A stretch of DNA of 28,762 nucleotides from Bifidobacteriaceae bacterium (lineage in GTDB: Bacteria > Actinomycetota > Actinomycetes > Actinomycetales > Bifidobacteriaceae), in contig JAUMUB010000002.1 in NCBI GenBank assembly GCA_030530905.1, positions 1-28,762 on the forward strand; not shown here. Direction: 5' to 3'. Below are more notes on the stretch, generated by a model that saw only the letters and a program-made list of their open reading frames with translations, did not search any database and was not told the origin of the DNA. Within the stretch, counting starts at the first letter, position 1.

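Noticed and set aside
8752..27540. Mucin-binding (MucBP) or SHIRT repeats
   Set aside because: The repeats lack the MucBP-type signatures I would look for and end in FxDGS...YxVxYTV, which fits the Rib/alpha-like family better.
27541..28485. CRISPR-like or satellite array
   Set aside because: Period is 237 nt, coding in frame throughout, and there are no short repeats separated by unique spacers. It is a protein repeat.
1..28762. Insertion sequences, transposase fragments, tRNA or rRNA genes, attachment sites
   Set aside because: Looked for on both strands; apart from the 279-base leader the window is occupied by one continuous coding frame and nothing of this kind is recognisable.

Overview
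The window is almost entirely one giant gene. A single open reading frame begins at 280, behind a clear ribosome binding site, and stays open in frame to the last base. It gives at least 9,494 codons with no in-frame stop, and it is still open at the window edge. The product is a secreted, probably wall-anchored surface protein of a Gram-positive bacterium. The YSIRK-like signal peptide, BspA/DUF285-type leucine-rich repeats, Rib/alpha-like repeats and a Pro/Thr-rich C-terminal linker together point to a member of the Lactobacillaceae. Strong preference for CAA (Gln), GAA (Glu) and AAG (Lys) agrees with this. I cannot name the species.

Layout. 1-279: AT-rich leader with an oriented terminator-like hairpin and possible promoter boxes. 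280-432: signal peptide. 433-948: Ser/Thr-rich low-complexity region. 949-7740: five consecutive cassettes (N1-N5). Each has an entry block, a run of 25-26-residue leucine-rich repeats ending in a cap, a short hydrophobic strand, and a conserved probably helical module. The number of full LRRs per cassette is 2, 12, 10, 7, 4. 7741-8751: transition domains. 8752-27540: an array of about 73 Rib-like domains in a fixed order that repeats as super-repeats A, B, C, D and a shortened E. 27541-28485: four 79-residue Rib repeats at an exact 237-nt period, two of them almost identical in DNA. 28486-28762: Pro/Thr/Gly-rich wall linker. The sequence breaks off where a sortase motif would be expected.

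How it probably works (inference): after Sec export the LRR cassettes would form the outward-facing binding region. The long chain of about 77 single-Trp, Cys-free Rib domains would be a stiff stalk that carries them away from the wall. The nested repeats (domain, block, super-repeat) suggest that stalk length and LRR number change by recombination inside the gene. No other protein-coding gene, RNA gene, insertion sequence or CRISPR array is supported; the many reverse-strand open frames are shadows of the repeats.
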